The translations under genes were made by a program, and so were the position numbers. A model generated the notes under the pieces. It ran no database searches. It was not told the DNA's origin and worked only from the letters and a program-made list of their open reading frames with translations. Of a DNA stretch of 64,000 nt, positions 39,046 to 49,563 are shown piece by piece. The stretch's first letter is position 1, and each line of letters starts with the position of its first letter. This DNA comes from Acidobacteriaceae bacterium (GTDB lineage: Bacteria > Acidobacteriota > Terriglobia > Terriglobales > Acidobacteriaceae), in assembly GCA_027449965.1 (NCBI GenBank), contig DAIDKP010000026.1, forward strand, positions 186,001 through 250,000, given 5' to 3'.

Positions 39046-40896
39046 TTGACCCGTTCTCTGCGCCTGTTGCGCTATGTGTTGCCCTACTCGTTTCAGGCTT
39101 TGCTGGGCATCATTCTGCTGGCTGCGGTGGGAATGCTGGAGGCGCTGCGGTTGCTGATTCTGGGGCCGGTGCTGAAGACGGTGCTGAACCCTGGAACGCC
39201 GGGCAACACTATCACGCTGCTGCCGAATCTCAGTGGTCCCTGGCGTATGAATCTGCTGCAATGGGTTCCGCGGGGCATTCATCTGCACAATGCGTGGGCG
39301 GTGGTGGCGGTGGCGCTGATTGGCTCGACTCTGCTCAAGGGGATTTGCGATTTCAGCGGGACGTATCTGGTGAACTATGCCGGATATGGGATGATTACCG
39401 ATCTTCGCAATGATCTGTATGAGACGATTCTGCGCAGCTCGGCAAGTTTTTTCCATCGACACGCGACGGGAACGATTCTCTCGACGTTGATCAACGATGT
39501 GGAGCGAGTGCAGACGGCCGTGAGCGCGGTGCTGGGAGATTTTCTCCAGCAGATTTTTACTTTTCTTTTTACGATGGCCGCGGTGATTGCGCTGGGTGGT
39601 CGGCTGAGCTGGGCGCTGCTGATCTTTGTGCCGGTGGTGATTACTTCAGCGCGCAAGATTGGGCGCTCGGTGCGCGTTCGCACGCGCACCGGGCAGGATC
39701 GCGTGGCGGAGATTCAGAATATCCTGCATGAGACGATCACGGGCAATCGGATCGTCAAAGCGTTTTCGACCGAGATCTGGGAGATTCTGCGATTCAAGAA
39801 AGCGGCGCGTCGGCTCTTTCGCGCGAACCTGCACTCGGTGCGTGTGCAGTCGATCAGTTCGCCGCTGATGGATGTGATTGGCTCGGTGGCGATTGTGCTG
39901 CTGCTGCTGATTGGCCGCAACGAGATCAAGGCTGGACGGATGGAGATGCAGACCTTTGTGGTCTTCATTATTGCGCTGTTCAAGCTCTATGATCCGGTTC
40001 GAAAGTTTGCTTATTTTTACAACAGCTTTCAGCAGGCGATGGGCGCTTCGGTTTCGATCTTTGAATTTTTTGAGATTGAGAACGATGTGGCGGAGCAACC
40101 GCGAGCGCATGTTCTGAAGGGCTTTCACGATCGTATCGAGTTTGATCATGTCGGCTTTCGCTACAGCAGTGAGGACGGCGAGCATCCGATCCTGCATGAC
40201 ATCAACCTGAGTGTACATCGGGGAGAGATGCTGGCGCTGGTGGGGCCAAGTGGCGCAGGTAAATCGACGCTGGTGAACCTGTTGCCGCGTTTCTATGATG
40301 TGTCGGAAGGACGACTGCGGATTGACGGCAGGGATGTTCGAGAGCTGACACTGGATTCGCTGCGAGGACAGATCGCGCAGGTGACGCAGGAGACGGTGCT
40401 GTTCAACGATACGGTGCGCAACAACATCGCCTATGGTCAGCCGGAGACTGCGCAACGAATGGTGGAAGAGGCGGCGCGCAATGCTCTGGCGCATGACTTC
40501 ATTCTGCGGATGCCACAGGGCTATGACACGGTGATTGGCGAGAAGGGATTTCGCCTGTCTGGAGGCGAACGGCAGCGGATTGCGATTGCGCGTGCGATTC
40601 TGAAAAATGCGCCGATTCTGATTCTGGATGAAGCGACCTCGGCGTTGGATGCGGAGAGCGAATCGCTGGTGCAGTCGGCGCTGGCGAATCTGATGCAGGG
40701 TCGAACAGCGATTGTGATTGCACACCGGCTGTCTACGGTGCGGATGGCGAATCGCATAGCGGTGATTGAGGATGGACGGATTACGGCCATTGCGCCACAT
40801 GAGGAACTACTGCGAGTTTCCGCTACCTATCAACGATTGAGCCAGTTGCAGTTTTTGAGCGTTCCCGAGCCTGCCTTGGCGGCGGACGGCAAATGA
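39046..40896 (+). CDS. ABC transporter ATP-binding/permease (MsbA-like)
   Basis: TM domain followed by Walker A GPSGAGKST, LSGGERQRIAIARA, LILDEATSALD. Confidence 0.93.
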   Translation: MTRSLRLLRYVLPYSFQALLGIILLAAVGMLEALRLLILGPVLKTVLNPGTPGNTITLLPNLSGPWRMNLLQWVPRGIHLHNAWAVVAVALIGSTLLKGICDFSGTYLVNYAGYGMITDLRNDLYETILRSSASFFHRHATGTILSTLINDVERVQTAVSAVLGDFLQQIFTFLFTMAAVIALGGRLSWALLIFVPVVITSARKIGRSVRVRTRTGQDRVAEIQNILHETITGNRIVKAFSTEIWEILRFKKAARRLFRANLHSVRVQSISSPLMDVIGSVAIVLLLLIGRNEIKAGRMEMQTFVVFIIALFKLYDPVRKFAYFYNSFQQAMGASVSIFEFFEIENDVAEQPRAHVLKGFHDRIEFDHVGFRYSSEDGEHPILHDINLSVHRGEMLALVGPSGAGKSTLVNLLPRFYDVSEGRLRIDGRDVRELTLDSLRGQIAQVTQETVLFNDTVRNNIAYGQPETAQRMVEEAARNALAHDFILRMPQGYDTVIGEKGFRLSGGERQRIAIARAILKNAPILILDEATSALDAESESLVQSALANLMQGRTAIVIAHRLSTVRMANRIAVIEDGRITAIAPHEELLRVSATYQRLSQLQFLSVPEPALAADGK

Positions 40897-40936
40897 TGGA
40901 TGACAGGCAGGAAGAATTTTTTGGCAAGGAACAGCG

Positions 40937-41932
40937 ATGAATCCAACGATGGAAACGGAACAAGGGGCGGGCCTGACCGCGGCGGGCAGTGCGGAAGAGA
41001 GCTTCTCTGCTGCGGAGAGCTGCGCCAGCGTGTATTCGATGACGGGCTTTGCCGGATCAACGAGCGCAGTTGTGCTGCCCCAGATGGGCGAGACGCGCGT
41101 GCTGCTGGCATTGAAGAGCGTGAATCATCGTTTTCTGGATATTCAGCTGCGGCTGCCGACGGGATATGACGCGCTGGAGATGGAGCTTCGGCGCGTTCTG
41201 AAGGAAGAGTTTGTGCGAGGCCACATCGAGTTTGGCCTGACGCTGGATCGCAACGCGCAGCGCGGATTCACTTTGAACCGAACGGCGCTGTCGGCCTGCG
41301 TGGATGCGTTTCGTAGCGCAGCACGAGAATACACACTGGATGCGCAGCCGGATCTGAATGTGCTGCTGCGATTGCCTGGAGTGTTGCAGCAGGAGGCGAT
41401 GTATAGCGAAGAGGATCAGAAGGCGCTGGCGGAGTTTGTGGTGGAAGAGACGCGGCGCCTGATTCCCAAACTGAAGGCGATGCGTGCGCGTGAGGGAAGG
41501 GAGCTTGCGCGACTGTTGCGGCGGGCCATGCTGGAGATGGACGAGATCGTGCAAAGTCTGGAGCGGTTGCATCCTGAGATCGCGGCTCGACATGAGCAAC
41601 GGCTGCAACAAAAGGTGACGGCGTTGATTGGCAGCGAAGTGAGTCGCCAGCGGCTGCTGGAAGAGGTGGCGCTGCTGGCGGATCGCAACGATGTGAGCGA
41701 GGAATTGCAGCGATTGCACACCCATATTCAGCATTTCTGTGAGTTGCTGGAGCAGGGCGGTGAGGTTGGCAAGAAGCTGGATTTTCTGTTGCAGGAGCTG
41801 AATCGCGAAGCGAATACGCTGCTGTCGAAGACGACCGGGATTGCGGGCAAGGGAACGGAAGTGACGGAACTTGGACTGGCGCTGAAGGCGAATATCGAAA
41901 AGGCGCGCGAACAGATTCAGAATCTGGAATAG
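40937..41932 (+). CDS. yicC: YicC family protein
   Basis: YSMTGFAGSTS...LKSVNHRFLDIQLRLP; C-terminal REANTLLSKTTGIAGKGTEVTELGLALKANIEKAREQIQNLE. Confidence 0.95.
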   Translation: MNPTMETEQGAGLTAAGSAEESFSAAESCASVYSMTGFAGSTSAVVLPQMGETRVLLALKSVNHRFLDIQLRLPTGYDALEMELRRVLKEEFVRGHIEFGLTLDRNAQRGFTLNRTALSACVDAFRSAAREYTLDAQPDLNVLLRLPGVLQQEAMYSEEDQKALAEFVVEETRRLIPKLKAMRAREGRELARLLRRAMLEMDEIVQSLERLHPEIAARHEQRLQQKVTALIGSEVSRQRLLEEVALLADRNDVSEELQRLHTHIQHFCELLEQGGEVGKKLDFLLQELNREANTLLSKTTGIAGKGTEVTELGLALKANIEKAREQIQNLE

Positions 41933-41959
41933 CATCAGACAGGTTGAGAGTCGGCGTTT

Positions 41960-42742
41960 GTGTGGCAAGGGATCAGAAAGATTGCGCAGGAGGAAAAATC
42001 GCGCTTGGCAGGAATTCTTTTCATCATCTCGGCACCTTCGGGTTCGGGGAAAAGCACGCTGGTGAATGCGCTGCGTTCGCAGGTGGGCGGGCTGGATTTT
42101 TCGATCTCCTGGACGACGCGTAAACCGCGCGGATCAGAGGAGGATGGTCGTGAGTACCACTTCACCTCACGAGAGACTTTTGAGTCGATGCGTGATGCGG
42201 GAGAGTTTCTGGAGTATGCCGAGGTCTTTGGCAACTACTATGGAACGGCGCGGCGCTCGCTGGATGAGGCACGAGCTGCGGGGCGCGATTTGCTGCTGGA
42301 TATCGATGTGCAGGGTGCGCGGCAGGTGGTGGCGCGATTGCCACAGGCGGTGACGATCTTCATTGCGCCTCCCAACCCAAAGGTGTTGCGAACGCGATTA
42401 CGCAATCGTAGTCGCGCGGAGGGGCATGTCGATGAGCAAATTCTCTTTCGCAGGCTGAGCGAGGCGAGCAGGGAGATTGAGAATTGTCACGAATATCGAT
42501 ATATTCTGGTCAACGACGTTCTGGAGCGCGCAGTGGCTCAACTGGAAGCGATCGTCGTTGTCGAACGCATACTTCAGTCGGGTGGAGTGGTCGATCTGGA
42601 GCATCGTCGCGATTTTGAGATTGCTGAAAGCTGCCTGGAGCGCAATGTGCGGGAACGCCTGCAGCCGGTGTTGGAAGCCTTTGGCATCGGCCCACGTGGC
42701 AGTGAGCAACGCTATCTTTTTCTGGAGGATGCGGATGATTGA
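41960..42742 (+). CDS. gmk: Guanylate kinase
   Basis: ILFIISAPSGSGKSTLVNAL; SISWTTRKPRGSEEDGREYHF. GTG start position uncertain. Confidence 0.94.
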   Translation: MWQGIRKIAQEEKSRLAGILFIISAPSGSGKSTLVNALRSQVGGLDFSISWTTRKPRGSEEDGREYHFTSRETFESMRDAGEFLEYAEVFGNYYGTARRSLDEARAAGRDLLLDIDVQGARQVVARLPQAVTIFIAPPNPKVLRTRLRNRSRAEGHVDEQILFRRLSEASREIENCHEYRYILVNDVLERAVAQLEAIVVVERILQSGGVVDLEHRRDFEIAESCLERNVRERLQPVLEAFGIGPRGSEQRYLFLEDADD

Positions 42743-42989
42743 CGGAACCCCGGACGAACCGATGATAGAGACGAACTTCAGCTCGAACTATCGCAAGGTG
42801 ATGGTGGCGGCACGACGAGCGCGGCAGTTGCAAGGCGGCGCTCCGCCGCTGGTGACAAGCAAAAGCAACAAGGCCTGTCGTCAGGCTCAGGATGAGATTC
42901 GTGCGGGAAAGATCTCGTATGTGCAGACTGGTTTACCGCCAGAAAGTCTGGATACGGATGACAGCGGGATTCCGATTCTGGCGGTGTAG
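42735..42989 (+). CDS. rpoZ: DNA-directed RNA polymerase omega subunit
   Basis: NYRKVMVAARRARQLQGG...NKACRQAQDEIRAGKISY; overlaps the gmk stop by 8 nt, a common gene order. Confidence 0.88.
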   Translation: MIDGTPDEPMIETNFSSNYRKVMVAARRARQLQGGAPPLVTSKSNKACRQAQDEIRAGKISYVQTGLPPESLDTDDSGIPILAV

Positions 42990-43043
42990 CGCCCGGGGAC
43001 GAACGGTGAGATGGAATCGCGCGCTTCGGGATACAATCGCACT

Positions 43044-44378
43044 ATGAAGGTGATGGTTGGCGTCTCCGGGGGCATAGCTGCATACAAGGCAGCAGAATTG
43101 GTTCGCGCTCTCCAACGTCATGCGCTGGATGTGCGCGTGACGATGACCCAGGCTGCGACGCGGTTTGTGCAGCCGCTCACGTTTGCTGCGCTGACCGGAC
43201 ATCGGGTGATGACCAGCTTGTGGGAGATGCCCGGCAATGGTGGTCCGGAAGCTCCGATTGATCACATTGCCGAGGCTCAGTGGGCCGACTTGCTGGTGGT
43301 GGCACCAGCGACGGCAGATGTTCTTGCGCGATTTGCACACGGAATCGCCGACGATTTTCTGACAACGATGTATCTGGCGACGCCAGCGCCAGTGGTGGTG
43401 GCTCCGGCGATGAATTCTGTGATGTGGGAGCACGCGGCGACACAGGTCAATGTAGAGAAGCTGCGCGAGCGCGGTGTGCGTGTGGTGGAGCCGGATGCGG
43501 GCCAGCTTGCCTGTGGGATGGTGGGTCCGGGGCGCATGGCCGAGCCGGAGCAGATTGCGAATGTGGTGCTGAATGCGCTGGGTCGAAGTCACGATCTGGC
43601 GGGTGAAGTGGTGTTGATTACCGCAGCAGGAACGCGGGAAGCGCTGGACCCGGTGCGCTTTCTGGGCAATCGATCAAGCGGCAAGATGGGATATGCGCTG
43701 GCTGAGGCGGCGCAGAGCCGCGGGGCGCGTGTGGTCCTGGTGAGCGGTCCTTCGGCACTGCATCCGCCGATTCACTGCGAGTTGGTGCGCGTGACGACCG
43801 CCGAAGAGATGCGTCAGGCCGTGCTGACGAGACAAGCGGAAGCGACGCTGATTATCAAATCCGCTGCGGTTGCCGATTATCGCCCGGTGGTGGTGGCGGA
43901 GCAGAAGATGCGTCGACAGGGGCCGCTGACACTGGAGTTGCAGCCGACGGAGGATATTCTGGCGGAGGTGGTGCGTCGGCGCAGGCCAGGACAACTGATT
44001 GTGGGCTTTGCGGCAGAGACCGAAGACTCCGTGGAACAGGGCCGCGCGAAGCTGCTGCGGAAGGGCGCGGATGCCATTGTGGTGAATGATGTGGGCCGCG
44101 AGGATATCGGTTTTGACTCTGACCACAATGCGGCAACGTTTCTGACGCTGAGCACGGCGATTGATCTGCCGTTTATGCCGAAGCGCAAGCTGGCAGACAG
44201 GATTCTGGATGAGATTGTGGGGCTGCGGCGTCCGCAGTCTCTGCTGGTGGAGTTGTCTTCGACAGAACTGGAGTTGCAGAGGGAGACGCATGTGCGAGAG
44301 GGAAGTGCCGTGCAGCAGGATGAGACGGTGCTGCGTGAGTCTGCTGCGCCCAGACGCAAAGCGCTCATGATCGAATAG
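43044..44378 (+). CDS. coaBC: Bifunctional phosphopantothenoylcysteine decarboxylase/phosphopantothenate-cysteine ligase
   Basis: VGVSGGIAAYKAAELVRAL; APAMNSVMWEHAATQVNVEKLRERG; TAAGTREALDPVRFLGNRSSGKMGYALAEAA. Confidence 0.96.
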   Translation: MKVMVGVSGGIAAYKAAELVRALQRHALDVRVTMTQAATRFVQPLTFAALTGHRVMTSLWEMPGNGGPEAPIDHIAEAQWADLLVVAPATADVLARFAHGIADDFLTTMYLATPAPVVVAPAMNSVMWEHAATQVNVEKLRERGVRVVEPDAGQLACGMVGPGRMAEPEQIANVVLNALGRSHDLAGEVVLITAAGTREALDPVRFLGNRSSGKMGYALAEAAQSRGARVVLVSGPSALHPPIHCELVRVTTAEEMRQAVLTRQAEATLIIKSAAVADYRPVVVAEQKMRRQGPLTLELQPTEDILAEVVRRRRPGQLIVGFAAETEDSVEQGRAKLLRKGADAIVVNDVGREDIGFDSDHNAATFLTLSTAIDLPFMPKRKLADRILDEIVGLRRPQSLLVELSSTELELQRETHVREGSAVQQDETVLRESAAPRRKALMIE

Positions 44379-44379
44379 C

Positions 44380-45249
44380 ATGGATGCAATCAACCGTATG
44401 GACACGGGTATGGACACGGGCACCCAGGTTGAATGGAGGACCGCGCTCGAAGCGCGTCTGCGTTTTTATCGTGATCTTGGCGTGGCGGAATTCTATCGGC
44501 GCGAGGCTCCGGAAACAATCATGAATGCGCTGGCCGCTCCTGCCGCGGCTGCCCCGTCGTCGAATTTGATTGCAAATCCTGGTTCATCACAAGTTGGGGC
44601 TACTGCTCCCCCGGAGGCTGTTATCGCACGTGAGTCTGTTTTGTTATCTGCCGACAGAGTGGTGCTGCCGCCCGCTGAGCGCGGAGCCGCGCTGGAGGTG
44701 CTACGTGCGGAGATTGGCGACTGTACACGCTGCAAATTGCATGAGGGCCGCAATAAACTGGTCTTTGGCGACGGTGATCCGGCAGCGCGGCTGATGTTTG
44801 TGGGTGAAGGACCGGGTGCGGATGAAGATGCGCAGGGAATTCCGTTTGTGGGCCGCGGCGGACAGTTGCTGAACAACATGATTGGCGCGATGGGACTGCG
44901 GCGCGATCAGGTCTATATTGCCAATGTGGTGAAGTGCCGTCCGCCGGGCAATCGCACGCCGGAAAGCGATGAAGGCGCGACCTGCTCTCCGTTTTTGCTG
45001 CGGCAGATTGAGGTGGTTGCGCCGGAGGTGGTGGTGGCGCTGGGGCAGACGGCGGTGACGTGGCTGACGGGGCAGAAACGTCCGCTGAATGCGTGGCGTG
45101 GCACGGTGCACAACCTGCAAGGCCGGAAGCTGATTGTGACCTATCATCCGGCGTATCTGTTGCGCGACCCGAACCAGAAGAAGTTTGCCTGGGAGGATCT
45201 GCAACTGGCGATGCGAGAGCTGGGTTTGCAGCCGCCGCAGAGGAGATAG
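44380..45249 (+). CDS. Uracil-DNA glycosylase, Fe-S family 4 type
   Basis: GEGPGADEDAQGIPFVGRGGQLL; CTRC and KCRPPGNRTP...ATC cysteines; HPAYLLRDP. Confidence 0.93.
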   Translation: MDAINRMDTGMDTGTQVEWRTALEARLRFYRDLGVAEFYRREAPETIMNALAAPAAAAPSSNLIANPGSSQVGATAPPEAVIARESVLLSADRVVLPPAERGAALEVLRAEIGDCTRCKLHEGRNKLVFGDGDPAARLMFVGEGPGADEDAQGIPFVGRGGQLLNNMIGAMGLRRDQVYIANVVKCRPPGNRTPESDEGATCSPFLLRQIEVVAPEVVVALGQTAVTWLTGQKRPLNAWRGTVHNLQGRKLIVTYHPAYLLRDPNQKKFAWEDLQLAMRELGLQPPQRR

Positions 45250-45260
45250 CGCAGGGCGAG

Positions 45261-46043
45261 TTATGGCGTGTCGCGCCAAAGGGCGACTCCGCCGAGCAGG
45301 CCGTCTTCGTTGGGCACGATTTTGACGTTTGCAGGCAGATCCATCGTGAGGTGCTTCGCGTTTCCGCCACCCAGGTAGAGCGTATCCCAGTTGAAGAGGG
45401 CCTGGGTCTGGGTGATGGCTCTGGCTACGTGCCTGTTCCACTTTTCCTTGCCGTGCTTTTCCAGGCCGCGCTTACCCAGGTCATCTTCGTAGGTTTTCTT
45501 CCTGCGCCAGATGTGATGAGCAAGCTCCAGTCCTGGACAGAGACGGCCGTCGGTAAAAAGGGAAGAGCCGAGTCCGGTGCCGAGCGTTAGGCAAAGTTCG
45601 ACGCCCTTGCCGCGGATTGCGCCCAGGCCCTGAATCGCTGCATCGTTGGCGGCGCGCACGGGGCGCTTCCACATTTTGCACAGCCTGGACTCCAGCGGGA
45701 AGTTTGCCCAGGCGGGATCAAGATTGAAAGCACCAAGTGTGCGTCCGTGCTTGAGGACTCCTGGAAATCCAACGGAGATGCGATCATACGGGCCAACTTT
45801 TTTCTGCATGGCGTCGAGCACGGCGAGGATATTCTGCGGGGTTGGTTCTTCCGGCGTCAACTCGCGCAGGCGCTCAGTCACGGACTTTCCTTCCGCGTTG
45901 AGCACCATCATCTTCAGGCCGGTTCCGCCGATGTCGATGCACAAAGTGAATGGCCGAAGCTTATCTGCGGCAGGTGAAGACGGTTTTGCCGGCGATTTTG
46001 CGAGTGCGGGTTTTTGGGAGGAGAAAGATTGCGTTGCAGTCAT
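45261..46043 (-). CDS. ROK family polyphosphate glucokinase-like protein
   Basis: LCIDIGGTGLKMMVLNAEGK; ISVGFPGVLKHGRT; LTLGTGLGSSLFTDGRLCPGLELAHH. Confidence 0.88.
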   Translation of the reverse strand: MTATQSFSSQKPALAKSPAKPSSPAADKLRPFTLCIDIGGTGLKMMVLNAEGKSVTERLRELTPEEPTPQNILAVLDAMQKKVGPYDRISVGFPGVLKHGRTLGAFNLDPAWANFPLESRLCKMWKRPVRAANDAAIQGLGAIRGKGVELCLTLGTGLGSSLFTDGRLCPGLELAHHIWRRKKTYEDDLGKRGLEKHGKEKWNRHVARAITQTQALFNWDTLYLGGGNAKHLTMDLPANVKIVPNEDGLLGGVALWRDTP

Positions 46044-46133
46044 CACACGAGCATTGTAGTCCACAACGCAGAGACGAGCGTGAGCAAAGCGTGGCAGTGA
46101 GCGCGGGCAGTAGACTGAAACTGGACCCAGACG

Positions 46134-48614
46134 ATGCCTCGCTGCTGTGAAGTTGCGCTTCCCGTTCCGCTCGATCAGACCTTTACTTATCGTCTGCCGG
46201 AGGGATTTTGCCCGCTGCCGGGTGCGCGGGTGATTGTACCGTTTCGCAGGGAGCAGCTGATTGGTGTGGTGACGGCGGTGCATGAGGCTGAACCGCAAGG
46301 CATGGATCTGCGAGCCGTGGTGACGGTGCTGGATGAGGAGCCGCTGTTACCACCTGCGTTGCTGGAGATCGCGCGCTGGATTGCGGAGTATTATCTGGCT
46401 CCGCAGGGCGAAGTGCTGCGCGCGATGCTGCCGCTGACGGCGGAGCTGCGTCGTCAGGTCTCGCTGCGGATCACGCAGGCGGGTCTGGATGCTTTGGCGC
46501 AGAGTCTGGATGGGCGATCTGGGCAGGATGAAGCGACCGGGCGATCGCGACGTGCGCTGATTGTGCAGGATTCGGCGGAGTTCAGAGTGCTGTCTCAATT
46601 GGCAGAAGGCGAGGCTGTGCGGATGACGGCCGTGCGCACCGCGAGTGGAGCCAGTGTGCAGCAGATCAACGCGATGGTGCGGCGCAAGTGGATTATGCGC
46701 GAGGCCAGTGCGGAAGAGCGCGATGCACGGCGTCGTGAGAGATTTGCGGTGCTGGTGCCGGATACGAGATTGCCTTCGTTAACCGAGCGTCAACAGCATG
46801 TGTTGGCGGAGTTGGCTGCGGTGGGTGGCGAGGAGCGATTGCGCGATCTGTATCGTCGCCTGCCCGCGCAAAGCACGCTGCAAACACTGGTGCGGCGCGG
46901 ACTGGTGCGTATTGAGGAGCGAGCGCAGTCGTTTCGCCTGAGTTCTCTGAATGCGTCGAAGACCCGCTACAGCTTGAATCCTGCGCAGGAAGAGGCACTG
47001 GAAGCGATATCGGCTGCATTGGGTGGGTATCAATCGATCTTGCTGCATGGCGTGACAGGATCGGGCAAGACGGCTGTGTACCTGTCTGCGATGCAGCGCG
47101 CGCTGGATCGTGGACAAAGCGCGCTGCTGCTGGTACCGGAGATTGGGTTGACGCCGGCGATTACGGCGCAACTGGATGCAGCCTTTGGTTCGCACGTGGC
47201 GCTGTTGCATTCCGCGCTTACGCCGCCCGAACGAGCCGAGCAGTGGCACAGGATACGACGAGGCGAGGCGCCGATTGTGGTGGGCACGCGCTCGGCGATC
47301 TTTGCGCCGGTGCCGAATCTGGGCCTGATTCTGGTGGATGAGGAGCATGACTCCAGCTATAAGCAGGAGGAAGCGCCACGGTATCATGCGCGTGACGTGG
47401 CGGTGATGCTGGCGCACCTGCTTGGCATTCCGATTGTGCTGGGGTCGGCGACGCCTTCGCTGGAGAGCTGGCAGAATGCGGCGGCGGGGAAGTACAAGCT
47501 GGTGCGCATGGATACGCGCATTCTGGATCGGCCCTTGCCAGAGGTGCAGCTTGTGGATATGCGTGAGGAATACAGGCAGGTGGGTCAGGATCAGCTTTTT
47601 TCGCGCTTGCTGACAGAGGAGATTCACCAGACGCTGGAGCGGGGCGAACAGGCTATTCTGCTGCTGAATCGGCGGGGTTACTCGTTTGCGATTCTGTGTC
47701 GCAGCTGCGGAGAGAAACTGGAATGCGTGAACTGCGCCATTGCGATGACCTATCACAAAGCGGTGGGGTCGAGCGATGCGCCGGTGCCGGTCGGGCAACG
47801 GCTGGAGTGCCACTACTGCGGCTATCGACGCACGGTGCCGAAGCGCTGTCCGAAGTGTGAGAGCGAACATCTGTACTATCTTGGCGCGGGATCTCAGCAA
47901 GCCGAAGAGCGCTTGCAGGAGATATTTCCCGGTGCGCGGATCGGTCGCATGGATCGCGACACAGTGCGTGGTCGAGACGATATGGAGTCGTTGCTGGGAC
48001 GACTCCATTCGGGTGAGATCAATCTGCTGGTGGGCACGCAGATGATTGCCAAAGGCCATGATATTCACGGCGTGACGACGGTGGGCGTGGTGGGCTGCGA
48101 TCATGCGCTTTCGATGCCGGATTTTCGCGCCGCAGAGCGCGTTTTTCAGCTCATCACGCAGGTGTCTGGACGCGCTGGGCGCGGCGTGCTGCCGGGTCGC
48201 GTGGTGGTGCAGACATGGCATCCGGATCACTACTCGATCGTGAATGCTGCTGCGCATGATTATGTTTGCTTTGCCGAGCGAGAGTTGAAATATCGAGGCT
48301 GGATGCACTATCCACCGTTTGGCTATCTGGCGAATGTACTGTTCAAGTCGCGCAATGCCGACGAGGCGGCGCAGTGGGCGGAGCGCGCCGCAGTGTGGCT
48401 GCGCGCACATTCTGTGGAGGGCGTGCGGATTCTTGGTCCGTGCGCTGCTCCAATTGCGCGAGTGAAAGAAACATGGCGATTTCATCTGGTGGTGAAGGCA
48501 GCTGGGCGTAGCGCTTTGAATGGTCTGTTGCGCGCGCTGGTGCGTAATCTGGAAGCACTGGAGATTCCGCGACGCAACATGATTGTGGACATTGATCCGC
48601 AGCGCCTGATGTAG
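46134..48614 (+). CDS. priA: Primosomal protein N' (replication restart helicase)
   Basis: LLHGVTGSGKTAVYLSAM; DEEHDSSYKQEEAPRYHARDVA; zinc-binding Cys cluster (CRSCGEKLECVNC...CHYCGYRRTVPKRCPKC). Confidence 0.96.
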   Translation: MPRCCEVALPVPLDQTFTYRLPEGFCPLPGARVIVPFRREQLIGVVTAVHEAEPQGMDLRAVVTVLDEEPLLPPALLEIARWIAEYYLAPQGEVLRAMLPLTAELRRQVSLRITQAGLDALAQSLDGRSGQDEATGRSRRALIVQDSAEFRVLSQLAEGEAVRMTAVRTASGASVQQINAMVRRKWIMREASAEERDARRRERFAVLVPDTRLPSLTERQQHVLAELAAVGGEERLRDLYRRLPAQSTLQTLVRRGLVRIEERAQSFRLSSLNASKTRYSLNPAQEEALEAISAALGGYQSILLHGVTGSGKTAVYLSAMQRALDRGQSALLLVPEIGLTPAITAQLDAAFGSHVALLHSALTPPERAEQWHRIRRGEAPIVVGTRSAIFAPVPNLGLILVDEEHDSSYKQEEAPRYHARDVAVMLAHLLGIPIVLGSATPSLESWQNAAAGKYKLVRMDTRILDRPLPEVQLVDMREEYRQVGQDQLFSRLLTEEIHQTLERGEQAILLLNRRGYSFAILCRSCGEKLECVNCAIAMTYHKAVGSSDAPVPVGQRLECHYCGYRRTVPKRCPKCESEHLYYLGAGSQQAEERLQEIFPGARIGRMDRDTVRGRDDMESLLGRLHSGEINLLVGTQMIAKGHDIHGVTTVGVVGCDHALSMPDFRAAERVFQLITQVSGRAGRGVLPGRVVVQTWHPDHYSIVNAAAHDYVCFAERELKYRGWMHYPPFGYLANVLFKSRNADEAAQWAERAAVWLRAHSVEGVRILGPCAAPIARVKETWRFHLVVKAAGRSALNGLLRALVRNLEALEIPRRNMIVDIDPQRLM

Positions 48615-48660
48615 TGATCGTGCGAGCAGAAACCTGTCACTCTGCAGGTGGCAAGGCGAG

Positions 48661-49422
48661 TTATCTTTGCAGCGCGGCAGTCATCTCTGACAGGATTGCG
48701 GCGGCGGCGGCGGCGGGCTCCGGAGCCTGCACGATGGGCCTGCCGACGACCAGGTGGCTCGCTCCGTTTTGCAATGCCAGAGTGGGCGTAGCGACGCGCT
48801 GCTGGTCGCCGAGTGCAGCTCCTGCTGGACGGATGCCAGGAACTACAAGCGAAGTCTCGGCGCCGCAGATGGCGCGCAGTTGCGCAGACTCTTCCGCGGA
48901 GCAAACAAATCCGCGTATGCCGACAGCCATGCCCATGCGCGCCAGCAGTTCTACTTGCTGGGCCGGTGGCTGCGGGATGCCAGTTGCTTGCAGTTGCTGC
49001 GAGTTCATGCTGGTGAGCACGGTGACGGCAAGCAGCGCGGGAGCTTTGGGCATGGATGCCGCGGCATCCAGCGCTGCGTGAAGCATCTGCGGGCCGCCTG
49101 CGGCATGGAGCGTGAGCAGAGAAGCGCCCAGCGTGGAGGCGGTCTTCACCGCGCCAGCAACCGTATTGGGGATGTCATGCAGTTTGAGATCAAGAAAGAC
49201 GGAGTAACCCGAGTCTACGAGTTCTGAGACGATGGCTGGACCCGTTGCGACAAAGAGTTCCAGTCCGACTTTGAGCCACTGGATTTGCCCTTCGAGTCGT
49301 GGAAGAAATTGCCGAACACGAACTGCATCTGGCAGATCGAGAGCCACGATGAGGCGGTTGCGTGCAGCGGTGAAAGCGGAGAGCGGAGCTGCGGAGTCGG
49401 CGATGTGGTGTGGCGTAGCCAT
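48661..49422 (-). CDS. pyrF: Orotidine 5'-phosphate decarboxylase
   Basis: LIVALDLPDAVRVRQFL; VFLDLKLHDIPNTVAGAVK; LVVGRPIVQAPEP. Confidence 0.95.
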   Translation of the reverse strand: MATPHHIADSAAPLSAFTAARNRLIVALDLPDAVRVRQFLPRLEGQIQWLKVGLELFVATGPAIVSELVDSGYSVFLDLKLHDIPNTVAGAVKTASTLGASLLTLHAAGGPQMLHAALDAAASMPKAPALLAVTVLTSMNSQQLQATGIPQPPAQQVELLARMGMAVGIRGFVCSAEESAQLRAICGAETSLVVPGIRPAGAALGDQQRVATPTLALQNGASHLVVGRPIVQAPEPAAAAAAILSEMTAALQR

Positions 49423-49563
49423 GCTTTGAGTGTAGCGTTTCGGGCGTTGTGCTCGAAGCTGATCCAGTCAGACGTGGACGAGTCAAGCTCGGTATCAGCG
49501 TGGACAGGCATGGATGTCGCTACTCGGTACGGGCTTCACTGGCTGCGGTGCGCGCAAACTGGC

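Noticed and set aside
44380-44420. Tandem ATGGACACGGGTATGGACACGGGC at the start of the uracil-DNA glycosylase gene
   Set aside because: Short two-copy in-frame repeat giving alternative start codons; likely trivial slippage.
46779-48485. 568-aa minus-strand ORF
   Set aside because: Antisense shadow of priA.
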